DNA of 64,000 bases from Pandoraea vervacti (GCF_000934605.2 NZ_CP010897.2:3720001-3784000), one strand, 5' to 3'; shown: positions 50,356 through 60,011, numbered from the stretch's first letter. Notes: a model not told the origin generated them from the letters alone. Program-made: numbers and translations.

Positions 50356-51255
50356 TTACTTTTTGGCAAACAACGTGCGCGCCAGAATGTTCAGGAACAG
50401 CACCCCGAGGGTGATGATGAATACGCCCGCCCACGCAAGCGATTGCCACTCGGCAAACGGGCTCATGGCAAATTTGAAGATGGTGACCGGCAGGTTGGCC
50501 ATGGGCTGGTTCAGGTTCATCGACCAGAACTGATTCGAGAGCGCCGTAAACAGCAGCGGCGCCGTCTCGCCCGCGATACGCGCCACGGCCAGCAGCACGC
50601 CCGTCACGATACCGGCGATGGACGCCTTCAACGTGATCTTCACGATGATTCGCCACTTCGGCGTGCCCAGCGCGAAAGCCGCCTCGCGCAGATTGTTCGG
50701 CACCAGTTTGAGCATGTTCTCCGTCGTGCGGATCACGATGGGAATTTGCAGGAGCGCCAGCGAGATGATGCCGGCCCATGCCGAGAAGTGCCCCATCTGC
50801 GCGACGACCAGGGCGTACACGAACAGGCCGATCACGATCGAAGGCGCCGAGAGCAGAATGTCGTTGATGAATCGCGTGATGCTCGCGAGCCAGGACTTCT
50901 GGCCGTACTCGGCCAGATACACACCGGCCAGAATGCCCAGCGGCGTGCCCACCAGCGTCGCCACACCGACCATCACCAGACTGCCCATGATGGCGTTGGC
51001 CAGACCGCCGCCGGCCGTGTTCGGCGGCGGCGTCATTTCCGTGAACAGCGACAGCGACAGGCCGCCGATGCCCAGCGAGAGCGTGGTGTACAGAATCCAC
51101 AGCAGCCAGAGCAGACCGAATGCCATGGCCGCGAGCGACATGGCGATCGCAAACATGTTCTTGCGGCGGCGATAGGCTTGCAGACGCACGCGGGTAAAGG
51201 CGTCGGTGGGCTTCACGGCGGGCGATTCCAGTTCGAGCGCTTGTTGGGTCATCAT
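50356..51255 (-). CDS. pstA: Phosphate ABC transporter permease PstA
   Basis: 299 residues with about six membrane helices. Recognisable segments: GVATLVGTPLGILAGVYLAE, FINDILLSAPSIVIGLFVYA and LREAAFALGTPKWRIIVKIT (coupling loop). The first ATG shares one base with the pstC stop, so the two are translated together. It pairs with PstC to form the phosphate channel. Confidence 0.96.
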   Translation of the reverse strand: MMTQQALELESPAVKPTDAFTRVRLQAYRRRKNMFAIAMSLAAMAFGLLWLLWILYTTLSLGIGGLSLSLFTEMTPPPNTAGGGLANAIMGSLVMVGVATLVGTPLGILAGVYLAEYGQKSWLASITRFINDILLSAPSIVIGLFVYALVVAQMGHFSAWAGIISLALLQIPIVIRTTENMLKLVPNNLREAAFALGTPKWRIIVKITLKASIAGIVTGVLLAVARIAGETAPLLFTALSNQFWSMNLNQPMANLPVTIFKFAMSPFAEWQSLAWAGVFIITLGVLFLNILARTLFAKK

Positions 51256-52229
51256 TATTTACCTTCGCTTTTTTCGAGGCGCAGCAGCATCAGCTTGGAC
51301 AGCGCCAGCACCACAAAGGTGATGAAGAACAGGATCAGGCCGAGTTCCATCAGGGCCGACGTGTGCAGGCCCGGGCCGGCTTCGGCGAACTCGTTGGCCA
51401 GCGCCGAGGTGATGCTGTTGCCCGGCGAGTAGAGCGAGACGTTGTCGAGCAGGTTGGTGTTGCCGATCACGAACGTGACGGCCATGGTCTCACCGAGCGC
51501 CCGGCCAAGACCCAGCATGATGCCGCCGATGACGCCCGTCTTCGTGAAGGGCAGCACGACGCGCCACATCACTTCCCAGGTCGTGCAGCCGATGCCGTAA
51601 GCCGATTCCTTGAGCAGCACGGGCGTGACTTCGAACACGTCGCGCATGACCGAGGCGATATACGGAATGATCATGATCGCGAGGATCACGCCGGCGGGCA
51701 GGATACCGATGCCGAGCGGCGGCCCCTGGAACAGCGCGCCGATGACCGGCACGTTGCCGAGCAGCGCACCCAGCGGCTTCTGGAAGTACTGGCTGAAGAT
51801 CGGGGCGAAAACCAGCAGGCCCCACATCCCGTAGACGATGCTCGGAATGGCCGCGAGCAGTTCGATGGCGGTGCCGAGCGGGCGACGCAGCCACACGGGC
51901 GAGAGTTCGGTCAAAAACAGGGCGATGCCGAAGCTGACCGGCACGGCGATGATCAGGGCAATGACCGAGGTGACGATCGTGCCGTAGATGGGCACGAGCG
52001 CACCGAATTGTTCTGCGGGCGGATCCCAGTCCTTGGTCCACAGGAAGGCGAAGCCAAATTTCTCGATCGACGGCAACGCGCTGATGATCAGCGACACGAT
52101 GATGCCGCCGAGCAGGAGCAGCGTAATGAGGGCGGCGGCGCGGGTGAGCAGCGCGAAGAGAAAGTCGCCAACGGAAGACGGGGCGCGCTGTGCGCCCGGT
52201 GTTGCGAGGGGGCTGGTGGCTTCTGCCAT
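51255..52229 (-). CDS. pstC: Phosphate ABC transporter permease PstC
   Basis: 324 residues, about six membrane helices, with GTIVTSVIALIIAVPVSFGI, AAIPSIVYGMWGLLVFAPIF and LKESAYGIGCTTWEVMWRVV (coupling loop). It follows pstS by 140 bases, a spacer without a clear terminator, which is a common place for reduced read-through after the highly expressed binding protein. Confidence 0.96.
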   Translation of the reverse strand: MAEATSPLATPGAQRAPSSVGDFLFALLTRAAALITLLLLGGIIVSLIISALPSIEKFGFAFLWTKDWDPPAEQFGALVPIYGTIVTSVIALIIAVPVSFGIALFLTELSPVWLRRPLGTAIELLAAIPSIVYGMWGLLVFAPIFSQYFQKPLGALLGNVPVIGALFQGPPLGIGILPAGVILAIMIIPYIASVMRDVFEVTPVLLKESAYGIGCTTWEVMWRVVLPFTKTGVIGGIMLGLGRALGETMAVTFVIGNTNLLDNVSLYSPGNSITSALANEFAEAGPGLHTSALMELGLILFFITFVVLALSKLMLLRLEKSEGK

Positions 52230-52369
52230 GATGTCGTCTCAGCGTGAGCGCGCCGCCAGCCGTTGCCAGATCATGATTCGGGCTTCGGCGCAGGCGGCGC
52301 GGATGATGCCGGTATCAAGGCGCCCGAGAACGCACATTCGCATCGTCGGGTGCCTCATTGCAGGGCGCT

Positions 52370-53404
52370 TTAGACGCCGGCCTTGGCGGCCGACTCGGCG
52401 ACCTTGGCCTTCCAGCCGGCACGGATTTGCTTCAGGACGTCTTCCGGCAGCGGAATGTAGTCCAGTTCCTTAGCCGTGTTCACACCGTTCTTGAACGACC
52501 AGTCGAAGAACTTCAGCACGTCGGCGCTTTGCGCTTCCTTGCCGGCGTCAGCCTTCTGGTGCACGAGCACGAAGGTCGCTGCCACGATCGGCCACGACTT
52601 GTCGCCCTTCTCGTTCGTCAGGATCTGGTAGAACGTCTTCGACCACTCGGCCTTGCCGGCGGCAGCGGCGAACGTCTCGGCGGTCGGCTCGACCGTCTTG
52701 CCGTCGGCGTTGGTCAGGGCCGTGTACGTCAGCTTGTTCTGCTTGGCATAGGCCGACTCCACGTAGCCGATGGCGCCCGGCAGACGCTGCACGAAGGCCG
52801 CGACGCCGTCGTTACCCTTGCCGCCCGTACCCGTAGGCCAGTTGACCGTGGTGCCTTCGCCGACCTTGCTCTTCCACTCGGCGTTGACCTTCGAGAGGTA
52901 GTTCGTGAACACGAAGCTGGTGCCCGAACCGTCGGCGCGGCGAACCACGGCGATGTCGGTATCCGGCAGCTTGACCTTCGGGTTGAGCTTGGCGATGGCC
53001 GGATCGTTCCACTTCTTGATCTTGCCCAGATAGATGTCGCCCAGCACTTCGCCCGACAGCACGAGTTCGCCCGGCTTCACGCCCGGCACGTTCACAACCG
53101 GCACGATGCCGCCGACGACCGTCGGGAACTGGAACAGACCTTGTTTGGCGAGTTCTTCATCGGTCAGCGGGGCGTCCGAGCCGGCGAAATCGACGGTCTT
53201 GGCCTGAATCTGCTTGATGCCGCCCGACGAGCCGATACCCTGGTAGTTGACCTTGTTCTGGGTCGACTTCTGATAAGCGTCAGCCCACTTGGTGTAGATC
53301 GGTGCGGCGAACGTGCTGCCAGCGCCCGTAATCTCGCCCGCAATCGCGCCAGCGGCGAACAGAACGCCAGCCAGGCCGGCAATCGCAGTCTTCATCAGCT
53401 TCAT
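52370..53404 (-). CDS. pstS: Phosphate-binding periplasmic protein PstS
   Basis: 344 residues with a Sec signal peptide of about 22 residues (ending AAGAIAG). The phosphate-site segments are ITGAGSTFAAPIYTKWADAY, VNYQGIGSSGGIKQI, DFAGSDAPLTDEEL and VRRADGSGTSFVFTNYL. It delivers phosphate to PstCAB. The 500-base region upstream to glmM has no gene but holds several Pho-box-like repeats, the nearest with a well-spaced -10 box. Confidence 0.96.
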   Translation of the reverse strand: MKLMKTAIAGLAGVLFAAGAIAGEITGAGSTFAAPIYTKWADAYQKSTQNKVNYQGIGSSGGIKQIQAKTVDFAGSDAPLTDEELAKQGLFQFPTVVGGIVPVVNVPGVKPGELVLSGEVLGDIYLGKIKKWNDPAIAKLNPKVKLPDTDIAVVRRADGSGTSFVFTNYLSKVNAEWKSKVGEGTTVNWPTGTGGKGNDGVAAFVQRLPGAIGYVESAYAKQNKLTYTALTNADGKTVEPTAETFAAAAGKAEWSKTFYQILTNEKGDKSWPIVAATFVLVHQKADAGKEAQSADVLKFFDWSFKNGVNTAKELDYIPLPEDVLKQIRAGWKAKVAESAAKAGV

Positions 53405-53463
53405 GGATCTCTCCGAGTTGGTGTGGTACAGCGTGTGGATGGCTCGAAGAATAGATTCCGAAT

Positions 53464-53481
53464 GTGACAGTAATGTGTCAT
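53464..53481 (-). promoter_or_regulatory. Pho box and -10 for the pst operon
   Basis: On the minus strand ATGACACATTACTGTCAC (11 of 18 consensus matches) is followed 10 bases later by TATTCT (53453-53448), the spacing expected when PhoB replaces a -35 box. It lies 60 bases before pstS. Confidence 0.6.
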
Positions 53482-53642
53482 TTTCGAAAGCTCACAATGG
53501 GAATGTCACGGAGTCGCCTCGAAATCGTCACATTGCATGCGATGCCCGGCGTGCCTCGCAGCCTTGGAAGAATCTTGAATTGACGCGGGTTTCGGCGCGA
53601 TTGCACGGAAATCGGGCGCGTGAAAGGCCCCGCTTTCGGTCT

Positions 53643-53660
53643 GTGTCAGCCCTGTGACAG
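53643..53660 (-). promoter_or_regulatory. Second Pho-box-like site upstream of pstS
   Basis: CTGTCACAGGGCTGACAC on the minus strand matches the Pho consensus at 13 of 18 positions but lies about 240 bases before pstS, so it would be an accessory or upstream binding site. Confidence 0.45.
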
Positions 53661-53702
53661 TGACGAAACGATGTCGGAATCCGTCTGACGACGTCGAGGG
53701 CA

Positions 53703-53720
53703 CTGTCACAAATGTGTACG
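53703..53720 (+). promoter_or_regulatory. Third Pho-box-like site in the pstS-glmM gap
   Basis: CTGTCACAAATGTGTACG on the plus strand matches 12 of 18 positions. No gene follows on this strand, so it is either an upstream PhoB site of the pst promoter or chance. The rest of the gap up to glmM (53904) shows nothing else. Confidence 0.35.
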
Positions 53721-53904
53721 ATGCCGCGCTCTGGTTGCCATCGAGGGAAGGTTGAGGAGATCGACGTCGCCAGGCGATTCCTGGCGGTGGGGGCGGCGAC
53801 GTCAGAGCAGACGTCGCCGGTGGGGAAATGCAAGGACCCGCCGCACGGGTTGGCCAATCGATGGGCCGGTGGACCGACGGTCCAAGGGTTCAGCGGTCAG
53901 GCCA

Positions 53905-55248
53905 TCAAGCCGCTGCTTTTACCACGTTAGCCAGATGTTGGGCAAACCCGGAAGCCTGCGACTCGTCGCGCGCTTCGACCATCACCCGCAGCACCGGCTC
54001 GGTGCCCGACGCGCGAATCAGTACGCGGCCCGAATCGCCCAGCTTGGACTCGACGATCTCGCGCTCGGCCGCCAGACGTGCATCAGCCTGCCAGTCGTAC
54101 CCGGCGGGCGTGCGCACATTGATCATGTGCTGCGGGAACAGACGCACGCCCTCGAGCAGCCTGGCGAGCGGTTTGCTGTCCGCACGGCGGATAGCCGCGA
54201 GCACCTGGAGGGCCGAGACGATGCCGTCGCCCGTCGTGTGCTTGTCCAGACACAGAATATGCCCGGAGCCTTCCGCCCCGATCTGCCATCCGTGCTTGTG
54301 CAACTGCTCCAGCACGTAGCGATCGCCGACTTTGGCGCGCACGAACGGGACACCCAGTTCCTTGAGCGCCACTTCGACGGCCATGTTGGTCATGAGCGTG
54401 CCCACGGCACCCGGTACGCCGCCATTGCTCAGGCGATCCTTCACCAGGAGATACAGCAGTTCGTCGCCGTTGTAGAGACGGCCCGCGCTGTCCACGATTT
54501 GCAGACGGTCGGCGTCACCATCGAGCGCCACGCCGAGATCCGCATGGTTCGCCCGCACCGCGCGCATGAGCGCGTCGGGGGCGGTGGCGCCGCAGTCTTC
54601 GTTGATGTTGAATCCATTCGGCTGGTTGCCGATGGCGATGACTTCCGCGCCGAGTTCGTGGAACACGTGCGGCGCGATGTGATACGCCGCGCCGTTGGCG
54701 CAATCGACCACGATCTTCATGCCACGCAGATCGAAATCGTTCGGGAACGTGCTCTTGCAGAACTCGATGTAGCGACCGGCGGCGTCATCCAGACGGCGCG
54801 CCTTGCCGAGTTGCTCGGAGCGCACGCAGGTCATCGGGTTGTCCAGTTCGGCCTCGATGGCGAGCTCGGTCTGGTCCGGCAGCTTGTTGCCGTCCGCCGA
54901 AAAGAACTTGATACCGTTGTCGTGATACGGGTTGTGCGATGCACTGATCACGACACCGGCCGCCAGACGAAGCGCCCGGGTCAGGTAAGCGACAGCGGGT
55001 GTGGGCATCGGGCCGGCCAGCATGGTGTCCACGCCCGCCGCGGCGAAGCCGGCTTCCAGCGCGGCTTCGAGCATGTAACCGGAGACACGCGTGTCCTTGC
55101 CGATCAGTACCGTGGGACGCCCCAGCGTCTGGTTACCCGCCAATACGCGCCCTGCCGCGTAGCCCAGGCGCAGCACGAACTCCGGCGTAATCGGGCTCTC
55201 GCCCACCGTGCCGCGAATTCCATCGGTCCCAAAATAGCGTCGTTTCAT
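53905..55248 (-). CDS. glmM: Phosphoglucosamine mutase
   Basis: 447 residues from the ATG at 55248; the longer open frame upstream overlaps folP and is not real. It begins RRYFGTDGIRGTVGESPITP, has the phosphoserine loop GVVISASHNPYHDNG, the metal-binding GVALDGDADRLQIVD, the sugar-binding EGSGHILCLDKHTTGDG and the phosphate-binding RASGTEPVLRVMVEA. It converts glucosamine-6-phosphate to glucosamine-1-phosphate for peptidoglycan and LPS precursors. It follows folP by 133 bases in the conserved ftsH-folP-glmM order. Confidence 0.96.
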   Translation of the reverse strand: MKRRYFGTDGIRGTVGESPITPEFVLRLGYAAGRVLAGNQTLGRPTVLIGKDTRVSGYMLEAALEAGFAAAGVDTMLAGPMPTPAVAYLTRALRLAAGVVISASHNPYHDNGIKFFSADGNKLPDQTELAIEAELDNPMTCVRSEQLGKARRLDDAAGRYIEFCKSTFPNDFDLRGMKIVVDCANGAAYHIAPHVFHELGAEVIAIGNQPNGFNINEDCGATAPDALMRAVRANHADLGVALDGDADRLQIVDSAGRLYNGDELLYLLVKDRLSNGGVPGAVGTLMTNMAVEVALKELGVPFVRAKVGDRYVLEQLHKHGWQIGAEGSGHILCLDKHTTGDGIVSALQVLAAIRRADSKPLARLLEGVRLFPQHMINVRTPAGYDWQADARLAAEREIVESKLGDSGRVLIRASGTEPVLRVMVEARDESQASGFAQHLANVVKAAA

Positions 55249-55381
55249 CGTTGCATCGTTCCCAATTGAAGCGGCGCGCGGGTTGACGGGTGAAGGTCCG
55301 TTCGCGCGCGCGTTCTTTGTGTCTTGTACTTGTCGTGTCGTGTCGCGTATGGCGATATCGGGTCTGGACGGGGCGAATGCC

Positions 55382-56329
55382 TCAGTCGGCCTCGCGCACC
55401 GCCTGCCAGACCTTGAGGGCATCGACGGTTTCCGCGACGTCGTGCACCCGCACGATCGCCGCGCCCCGTTCGGCGGCGCACATGGCGGCTGCAACACTTG
55501 CCACCCGGCGATCCTGCGGCGTCTGACGACCGGTGATCTCGCCCAGCATCCGCTTGCGCGACATGCCGACCAACAACGGCAGACCGTCACGCGACAGCAC
55601 TCGCAAATGCTTGAGCAAGGCGAGATTATGAGCGAGATTCTTGCCAAAACCGAATCCCGGATCGAGATAAAGACGCGAGGGCGCCACACCGGCGCAGAGC
55701 ATGGCGTCCACGCGGCCGTCGAGAAATGCGGCGACTTCGGTGACGACGTCCGTGTAGATCGGGGCGTCCTGCATGGTTTTCGGGTCGTGCAGCATGTGCA
55801 TGATGCACAGCGCCGCTTCGCTGTCTCGCACGGCATCGATCGCGCCCGGCTGCTGGAATCCCCAGATGTCGTTGATCATATCGGCACCCGCGGCCAACAC
55901 GGCGCGCATTACGCCGGGCTTGTAGGTGTCTACGGAGAGCGGCACGCCGCAGTTCCGAAGCGCTTCGACGATCGGCACCACGCGCGCGAGTTCAGCGTCT
56001 TCCGGCAGGGCTTCGGCGCCCGGACGGGTCGATTCGCCGCCGATGTCCAGAATGTCGACGCCGTCGGCCAGCAATTGTTCGGCATGGCGCAGCGCCGCGT
56101 CGCGCGCCACGAACTTGCCGCCATCGGAAAACGAGTCGGGCGTCACGTTGAGGATACCCATGACGTGCACGCGACGGGCGTCGAGCCGGAAACGCGGTCC
56201 CAGCGCCAGCGTGTCGGGTTTGACCGGGGCCTGTACGGCACTTGCCGGCAAGACGATTTCCTGCGCTGCGTCGGCCGACACAGCGTTCGGAGCGTTATGA
56301 GAATGGGGTTGCGACTGCTCGGTGGACAT
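55382..56329 (-). CDS. folP: Dihydropteroate synthase
   Basis: 315 residues; about 40 extra hydrophilic residues precede the usual start. The domain shows VMGILNVTPDSFSDGGKF, VDILDIGGESTRPGAEAL, PLSVDTYKPGVMRA, MINDIWGFQ and LLVGMSRKRMLGEITG, plus a closing RVHDVAETVDALKVW. It joins p-aminobenzoate to the pterin pyrophosphate in folate synthesis and is the sulfonamide target. Long alternative starts cannot be excluded; no strong Shine-Dalgarno is seen. Confidence 0.94.
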   Translation of the reverse strand: MSTEQSQPHSHNAPNAVSADAAQEIVLPASAVQAPVKPDTLALGPRFRLDARRVHVMGILNVTPDSFSDGGKFVARDAALRHAEQLLADGVDILDIGGESTRPGAEALPEDAELARVVPIVEALRNCGVPLSVDTYKPGVMRAVLAAGADMINDIWGFQQPGAIDAVRDSEAALCIMHMLHDPKTMQDAPIYTDVVTEVAAFLDGRVDAMLCAGVAPSRLYLDPGFGFGKNLAHNLALLKHLRVLSRDGLPLLVGMSRKRMLGEITGRQTPQDRRVASVAAAMCAAERGAAIVRVHDVAETVDALKVWQAVREAD

Positions 56330-56594
56330 GCGAAAGCTCGTAGCTCAATAAAACCCAAAAACCCGTATGGCAGCCTGCACGTCGAAGGCTCGGGGCTGGC
56401 CCGGCGCTCCGGCGTGCCGGACGCCCGTATGGCCGTAATGTTACCGGAATCGTCTGTCACTTCGACCATGGAAACACTCGGTAACACCGAAATTCACGGT
56501 CTTGCCTGCCGGATGGAACGTTCCGTTCGTCGCGCCGATCGGCCCGGCGGGCGCTGAAGTGACTTGTCACCGCCGTCTGAAATACATAATGCAA

Positions 56595-56626
56595 AATGCA
56601 AAAAGGCCGGCAAGATGCCGGCCTTT
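56595..56626 (-). terminator. Terminator downstream of ftsH
   Basis: AAAGGCCGGCA (56602-56612) pairs with TGCCGGCCTTT (56616-56626) around a 3-base loop. On the minus strand it is followed by TTTTTGCATTTTG. It sits 38 bases past the ftsH stop. The rest of the 334-base gap to folP holds no gene. Confidence 0.82.
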
Positions 56627-56663
56627 CCAGGTAACAGGGTACTTCCCCCTGTCGTGGCGCTCG

Positions 56664-58538
56664 TCAGACGGTCGCCGGGGTGTTGCTGGGCTTGAGCGGC
56701 GGGTTGCCACCCGAAGCACCGCCATTCGTCGGACCACCCTTGGGCGGACGCGGCGGACGGTCTTCCATGATGTCGCCAATCTGCTCGCCGTCGATCGTTT
56801 CCCATTCCATCAGGGCTTCGGTCATCGACTCGACCTTCGAACGGTTGTCTTCCAGCAGCTTCTTGGCCAGCGCGTACTGCTCGTCCAGAATGCGGCGCAC
56901 TTCCGCGTCGACCTTCTGCTGCGTGGCTTCCGATACCGACTTGGCCGACATACGGCCGAACACCGAATCCTGCTCCGTGTCGACGTAGACCATCGGGCCC
57001 AACGCGTCCGACATACCGTAGCGGGTCACCATGTCGCGCGCCAGCTTGGTGGCGCGCTCGAAGTCGTTCGAAGCGCCCGTCGACATCTTGTTGATGAAGA
57101 CCTCCTCTGCTGCACGGCCACCGAACAGAATCGCGATCTGCGTGAGCATCGTGTCGCGGTACTCGGAGTACTTGTCGTGCTCCGGCAACTGCATCGTCAG
57201 GCCGAGTGCCCAACCACGCGGAATGATCGTCACCTTGTGCACCGGATCGGCGCCCGGGAGCAGCATCGCAACCACGGCGTGGCCCGACTCGTGATAAGCC
57301 GTGGCACGGCGCTCTTCGTCGCGCATGACTGCCGACTTGCGCTCCGGACCCATGAAGATCTTGTCCTTCGCGTCTTCGAAGTCGAGCATCTCGACGATGC
57401 GCTTGTTACGGCGCGCGGCGAACAGCGCTGCTTCGTTCACCAGGTTGGCCAGATCGGCGCCCGACATCCCCGGCGTACCACGTGCGATAACCGAGGCGTC
57501 GACGTCGTTCGCGATCGGCACCTTGCGCAGGTGCACCTTCAGAATTTGCTCGCGGCCACGGATATCCGGCAAACCGACATAGACCTGACGGTCGAAACGT
57601 CCCGGACGCAGCAGCGCCTTGTCGAGTACGTCCGAACGGTTGGTAGCCGCGATCACGATCACGCCCGAGTTGGCCTCGAAGCCGTCCATCTCGACCAGCA
57701 TCTGGTTCAGCGTCTGTTCGCGCTCGTCGTTACCGCCGCCCATGCCGGCGCCACGATGGCGACCCACGGCGTCGATTTCGTCGATGAACACGATACAGGG
57801 CGATTGCTTCTTCGCATTTTCGAACATGTCGCGAACACGGGCAGCGCCCACGCCGACGAACATTTCCACGAAGTCCGAGCCCGAGATGCTGAAGAACGGC
57901 ACCTTGGCTTCGCCGGCAATCGCACGCGCGAGCAGCGTCTTACCGGTTCCCGGCGGGCCGACGAGCAACACGCCACGCGGAATACGACCGCCCAGCTTCT
58001 GGAATTTCTGCGGATCTTTCAGGAAGTCGACCAGTTCGCCGACCTCATACTTGGCTTCGTCGCAACCCGCGACGTCGGCAAATGTGACCGGATTGGCATT
58101 CTCGTCGATGAGGCGCGCGCGGGATTTGCCGAAGGAAAAGGCACCGCCCTTACCTCCCCCCTGCATCTGTCGCATCATGTAGAACCAGAAGCCGATGATC
58201 AGCAACGTGGGACCGAGGTAGTAAAGGGCGGACATGAGCACGTTCGGTTCATCGTCGGCCTTACCCGAGACCTGAACGCCGTACTTCATGAGATCGCCAA
58301 CCATCCAGATGTCGCCCGGCGACACGATGGTATATTTCTGGCCGTCGCTGGGCGTCACCTGAAGGCTGCGCCCCTGAACCACCACGTTCTTGATTTTGCC
58401 GTTCTTGGCATCGTCCATGAACTGGGAGTACGTCACGCCCTCCTGGACGTGCGGCTTGTCGAACTGTTTAAAAACAGTAAACAAGACCAGCGCGATGACT
58501 AACCACACCGCCGCTTTGGAAAACATATTATTGTTCAA
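56664..58538 (-). CDS. ftsH: ATP-dependent zinc metalloprotease FtsH
   Basis: 624 residues, starting at a TTG (58538) with AGGAG 7 bases upstream; the first ATG is four codons later and badly spaced. Two membrane helices near the start (AAVWLVIALVLFTVF and around LLIIGFWFYMM) flank a periplasmic segment. The AAA+ part has Walker A GPPGTGKTLLARAIAGEA, Walker B CIVFIDEIDAVGR and the SRH region ATNRSDVLDKALLRPGRFD; the zinc site is HESGHA. It degrades membrane and short-lived cytoplasmic proteins, sigma-32 among them in E. coli. It follows rlmE by 119 bases. Confidence 0.97.
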   Translation of the reverse strand: MNNNMFSKAAVWLVIALVLFTVFKQFDKPHVQEGVTYSQFMDDAKNGKIKNVVVQGRSLQVTPSDGQKYTIVSPGDIWMVGDLMKYGVQVSGKADDEPNVLMSALYYLGPTLLIIGFWFYMMRQMQGGGKGGAFSFGKSRARLIDENANPVTFADVAGCDEAKYEVGELVDFLKDPQKFQKLGGRIPRGVLLVGPPGTGKTLLARAIAGEAKVPFFSISGSDFVEMFVGVGAARVRDMFENAKKQSPCIVFIDEIDAVGRHRGAGMGGGNDEREQTLNQMLVEMDGFEANSGVIVIAATNRSDVLDKALLRPGRFDRQVYVGLPDIRGREQILKVHLRKVPIANDVDASVIARGTPGMSGADLANLVNEAALFAARRNKRIVEMLDFEDAKDKIFMGPERKSAVMRDEERRATAYHESGHAVVAMLLPGADPVHKVTIIPRGWALGLTMQLPEHDKYSEYRDTMLTQIAILFGGRAAEEVFINKMSTGASNDFERATKLARDMVTRYGMSDALGPMVYVDTEQDSVFGRMSAKSVSEATQQKVDAEVRRILDEQYALAKKLLEDNRSKVESMTEALMEWETIDGEQIGDIMEDRPPRPPKGGPTNGGASGGNPPLKPSNTPATV

Positions 58539-58657
58539 AGCGTTGCTCCTTCATGAAATCGCTTCGCGCCAGGAATTCATTCTAATCCACTCGCAGGCGC
58601 ACCGCTATAGTGATTCTCTACCGCCACCATAGCGCCGGTGCGCTGGTTTGACGGGCA

Positions 58658-59308
58658 TCAAGCCGGTTTTTTCAAACCCCGACCCAGAATGAACGTTTCG
58701 GAGGATTTGTCTCGGGACGCCTTCGGCTTGCGCGGCGCCACGGTTTTGAACTGGTGTTTGAATTTTTCGACAATCTGGCTATAGCCGCTGCCGTGGAAAC
58801 ATTTGACCAGTAACGCTCCTTCCGGTTTCAGGTGTCGCTGTGCAAAATCCAGCGCCAGATCGCATAGATGCTCGATCCGCGCCGCATCGGCCGACGCCAC
58901 ACCGGACAAGTTGGGGGCCATATCGGAAACTACAAGGTCGACTTTCCGGCCAGCGACGATTTCTTCCAGCTGTTCGAGCACACTGTCCTCACGGAAGTCG
59001 CCCTGCAGGAAATGGACGTCGGCAATCGGCTCCATCGGCAGAATATCCAGCGCGATGATCGTCCCGTCGATGCCGCCGTCGACGCGCTTGCCCGCCGCCA
59101 GCTTGTTACGAGCGTACTGACTCCAGCTGCCCGGCGTCGATCCGAGGTCGACAATGACCTGACCCGGCTTGATCAGCCGGTCCTGTTCGTCGATCTCCTT
59201 GAGCTTGTAGGCCGCACGGGCGCGATAACCCTCGCGCTGCGCCATTTTGACGTAGGGATCGTTGATGTGATCGTGCAACCACGCGTGGTTGAAACGGTTT
59301 TTTGCCAT
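58658..59308 (-). CDS. rlmE: 23S rRNA 2'-O-ribose methyltransferase RlmE (FtsJ/RrmJ)
   Basis: 216 residues. FtsJ-type features: REGYRARAAYKLKEIDEQD (catalytic lysine), the SAM site IVDLGSTPGSWSQYARNKL, VVSDMAPNLSGV with the catalytic Asp, and LLVKCFHGSGYSQIVEKF. It methylates a uridine in the ribosomal A loop (U2552 in E. coli). It is conserved upstream of ftsH and divergent from yhbY across 147 bases. Confidence 0.95.
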   Translation of the reverse strand: MAKNRFNHAWLHDHINDPYVKMAQREGYRARAAYKLKEIDEQDRLIKPGQVIVDLGSTPGSWSQYARNKLAAGKRVDGGIDGTIIALDILPMEPIADVHFLQGDFREDSVLEQLEEIVAGRKVDLVVSDMAPNLSGVASADAARIEHLCDLALDFAQRHLKPEGALLVKCFHGSGYSQIVEKFKHQFKTVAPRKPKASRDKSSETFILGRGLKKPA

Positions 59309-59455
59309 AATTCTTCAAAAACACTGCGAATTTGCAGGATAATACGCCCTTGCGCGCCCAAAATCCCTTAGCCGGTCGGCAGATGCCGCCGGCCTCGTAA
59401 GCTGGATACCACGGTTTGCGGGCGCATCCTAACTCGTTTGTCTCGTCTGTCTTCT

Positions 59456-59965
59456 ATGCCCGCTTTGACCCTGACCCCGGCGCAACGCGCCGACTTGCGC
59501 TCTGCCGCCCATGCGCTGAATCCCGTCGTTCTGATCGGCGCCGATGGCTTGACGCCGGCGGTGCTCAAGGAAATCGACGGCGCCCTGAAGGCCCACGAAC
59601 TGATCAAAGTGCGTGTGTTCGGCGACGAACGTGACGCACGCGTGGCCATTTACGAATCCATCTGCGACCAGTTGGGCGCGGCGCCCGTACAACACATCGG
59701 CAAGTTGCTGGTGCTGTATCGTCCGACTCGTCCGACCCCGGATGAAAAACCGACGCCCGTTCGCGCCCGGTCCGGCGGCACCGGCACGACGGTCAAGGGC
59801 CGCGCCCCGCGCACCGTGACCGTCGTCAAGACCAGCACCAACGCCGGTCGTCGCCCGACCGTCAAGAAAGTCACGGTCGCCGGCAACGAACGCATGACGG
59901 CGGGTGGCATCGTCAAGCGCGCAAAGAAACGCCAGACCAGCGTCAAGCGCCAGCGCAACGACTAA
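59456..59965 (+). CDS. yhbY: YhbY-type CRM-domain RNA-binding protein with long basic tail
   Basis: 169 residues from the ATG at 59456. Residues 1-95 form the CRM domain (LTPAQRADLRSAAHALNPVV, then LKAHELIKVRVFGDERDARV and IGKLLVLYRPT), associated with 50S ribosome assembly. The following 75 residues are a Lys/Arg/Thr/Val-rich tail (TVVKTSTNAGRRPTVKKVTV, ending KRQRND), probably disordered and nucleic-acid binding; E. coli YhbY lacks it. A strong terminator follows 46 bases after the stop. Confidence 0.9.
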   Translation: MPALTLTPAQRADLRSAAHALNPVVLIGADGLTPAVLKEIDGALKAHELIKVRVFGDERDARVAIYESICDQLGAAPVQHIGKLLVLYRPTRPTPDEKPTPVRARSGGTGTTVKGRAPRTVTVVKTSTNAGRRPTVKKVTVAGNERMTAGGIVKRAKKRQTSVKRQRND

Positions 59966-60011
59966 GTCGCCAAACGCGACGCACTCAACGCGTTTCGCCC
60001 GCCCTCAAAAG

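Noticed and set aside
56502..58502. A 666-codon open frame opposite ftsH
   Set aside because: Antisense shadow of an unquestionable gene; composition rich in His/Arg/Asp, as expected for shadows.
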